From: Pseudomonadota bacterium
GTDB taxonomy: Bacteria > Pseudomonadota > Alphaproteobacteria > Sphingomonadales > Sphingomonadaceae
DNA length: 5,737 bases
Direction: 5' to 3'
Assembly (NCBI GenBank): GCA_023386135.1
Contig: JAEWKG010000093.1
Location: 1 to 5,737 of the forward strand
Part shown: positions 5,261 to 5,737 of the stretch, piece by piece
Layout: each line of letters starts with the position of its first letter
Numbering within the stretch: position 1 is the stretch's first letter
Position numbers and translations under genes: made by a program
Notes under the pieces: model-generated
Told to the model about the DNA's origin: nothing
Seen by the model: only the letters and a program-made list of their open reading frames with translations
The model's database searches: none

Positions 5261-5737
5261 ATGACCAAACTCGCTCGAACCAGTCTGATTGCGCTCGCGC
5301 TGGCCGGCGCGCCGCTCGCTGCGCAAACCGCGCCGCCGGGCGGGTTCCGCCTGCCCACCCCGACGCCGACCCCGACCGATATCCAGGGCCCGGTCGATCC
5401 CGACAGGCCGATCCTGACCCGCCCGCGCGACACCGCCCCGACGCCCACACCGACCCCGCGGCCCACGCCGGTGCCGACCGCCGCGCCGCCGCAGCCTGCT
5501 GTGGTGACGCCCACTCCGCGTGCCGTGGCCTCGCCAACCAACAGCTCGTTGCCGCCGCGCTTCACCCCGCCAGCGGCGCCGACCGCTGCGGAATCGGCAG
5601 CGGTGAGCCAAGGCGCGGCCCCCTTGCCGACCGCGCCCGCCGACAGCACCATCCTCCCGCCTGCCCCGCTACCCACAGCGAGCGCCAGTGCGCCCGCCGC
5701 CGCCCTGGTCGAGGACGAAGACATCCCGGGCTGGCTC
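5261..5737 (+). CDS. Exported Pro/Thr-rich protein, 5' part (3' end outside window)
   Basis: The frame is open from the ATG to the right edge: 159 residues visible, no stop. Residues 1-21 are a good Sec signal peptide: K3 and R6, hydrophobic core at 8-20, likely cleavage after LAA before Q22. The mature part is low-complexity and rich in Pro, Thr and Ala, with PTPTPTPT at 32-39, PTPTPTPRPTPVPT at 60-73 and many further P/A/T stretches: an extended linker or wall-spanning region in the periplasm rather than a folded domain. The visible end, VEDEDIPGWL, goes from acidic to aromatic, as commonly seen just before a transmembrane helix. I recall sphingomonad proteins with this plan (signal peptide, P/T-rich linker, C-terminal membrane anchor), but the function is unknown. 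The signal peptide decides the start: a GGGAG lies only 2 nt upstream and a GAGAGG 14 nt upstream, neither ideally placed. Divergent from queF, with a 106-bp gap. Confidence 0.82.
   Translation, partial: MTKLARTSLIALALAGAPLAAQTAPPGGFRLPTPTPTPTDIQGPVDPDRPILTRPRDTAPTPTPTPRPTPVPTAAPPQPAVVTPTPRAVASPTNSSLPPRFTPPAAPTAAESAAVSQGAAPLPTAPADSTILPPAPLPTASASAPAAALVEDEDIPGWL

Noticed and set aside
5212..5724. A Gly/Val/Ala-rich minus-strand frame of 170 codons at the right end
   Set aside because: It is the antisense shadow of the Pro/Thr-rich protein gene, since CCG/ACC codons read as CGG/GGT on the other strand. The plus frame has a signal peptide and is preferred.

Overview
The window looks like a piece of chromosome from a GC-rich alphaproteobacterium, most likely a sphingomonad or Erythrobacter-type organism. 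This rests on three things: about two-thirds GC; QueF, class II fumarase and PilZ sequences of the kind I associate with that group; and intergenic palindromic repeats resembling those I recall from Sphingomonadales genomes. No database was consulted.

Layout, left to right. (1) The 3' part of an M14-type zinc carboxypeptidase gene (+) runs in from the left edge. It converges on a small PilZ (c-di-GMP-binding) gene (-), and the two stop codons overlap in a CTAG. (2) Divergent from the PilZ gene is an exodeoxyribonuclease III gene (+, GTG start). It converges on fumC, class II fumarase (-), across a 125-bp spacer filled almost entirely by nested GC-rich palindromes. (3) Upstream of fumC lie two inverted copies of a 28-nt REP-like hairpin unit. 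Beyond them is a small helix-turn-helix gene (-) resembling the DNA-binding part of phage terminase small subunits. (4) A lower-GC gene (+) for a basic protein of unknown function follows, flanked on both sides by a 19-20 nt near-identical direct repeat. (5) queF (-), for the last step of preQ1 synthesis on the way to queuosine, is followed divergently by the start of a gene (+) for an exported Pro/Thr-rich protein cut by the right edge.

The genes do not form one operon or pathway. They are mostly single housekeeping units (DNA repair, TCA cycle, tRNA modification, c-di-GMP sensing, peptide hydrolysis) in alternating orientation. Possible co-transcription is limited to the HTH gene reading toward fumC through the REP pair.

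I see no RNA gene, CRISPR array, insertion sequence, toxin-antitoxin pair or biosynthetic cluster. I do not see evidence of a new multi-gene system. The least ordinary parts are the repeats (one pair shows compensatory changes that keep its hairpins) and the 3.6-4.7 kb segment with the orphan HTH gene and the repeat-flanked gene of unknown function.
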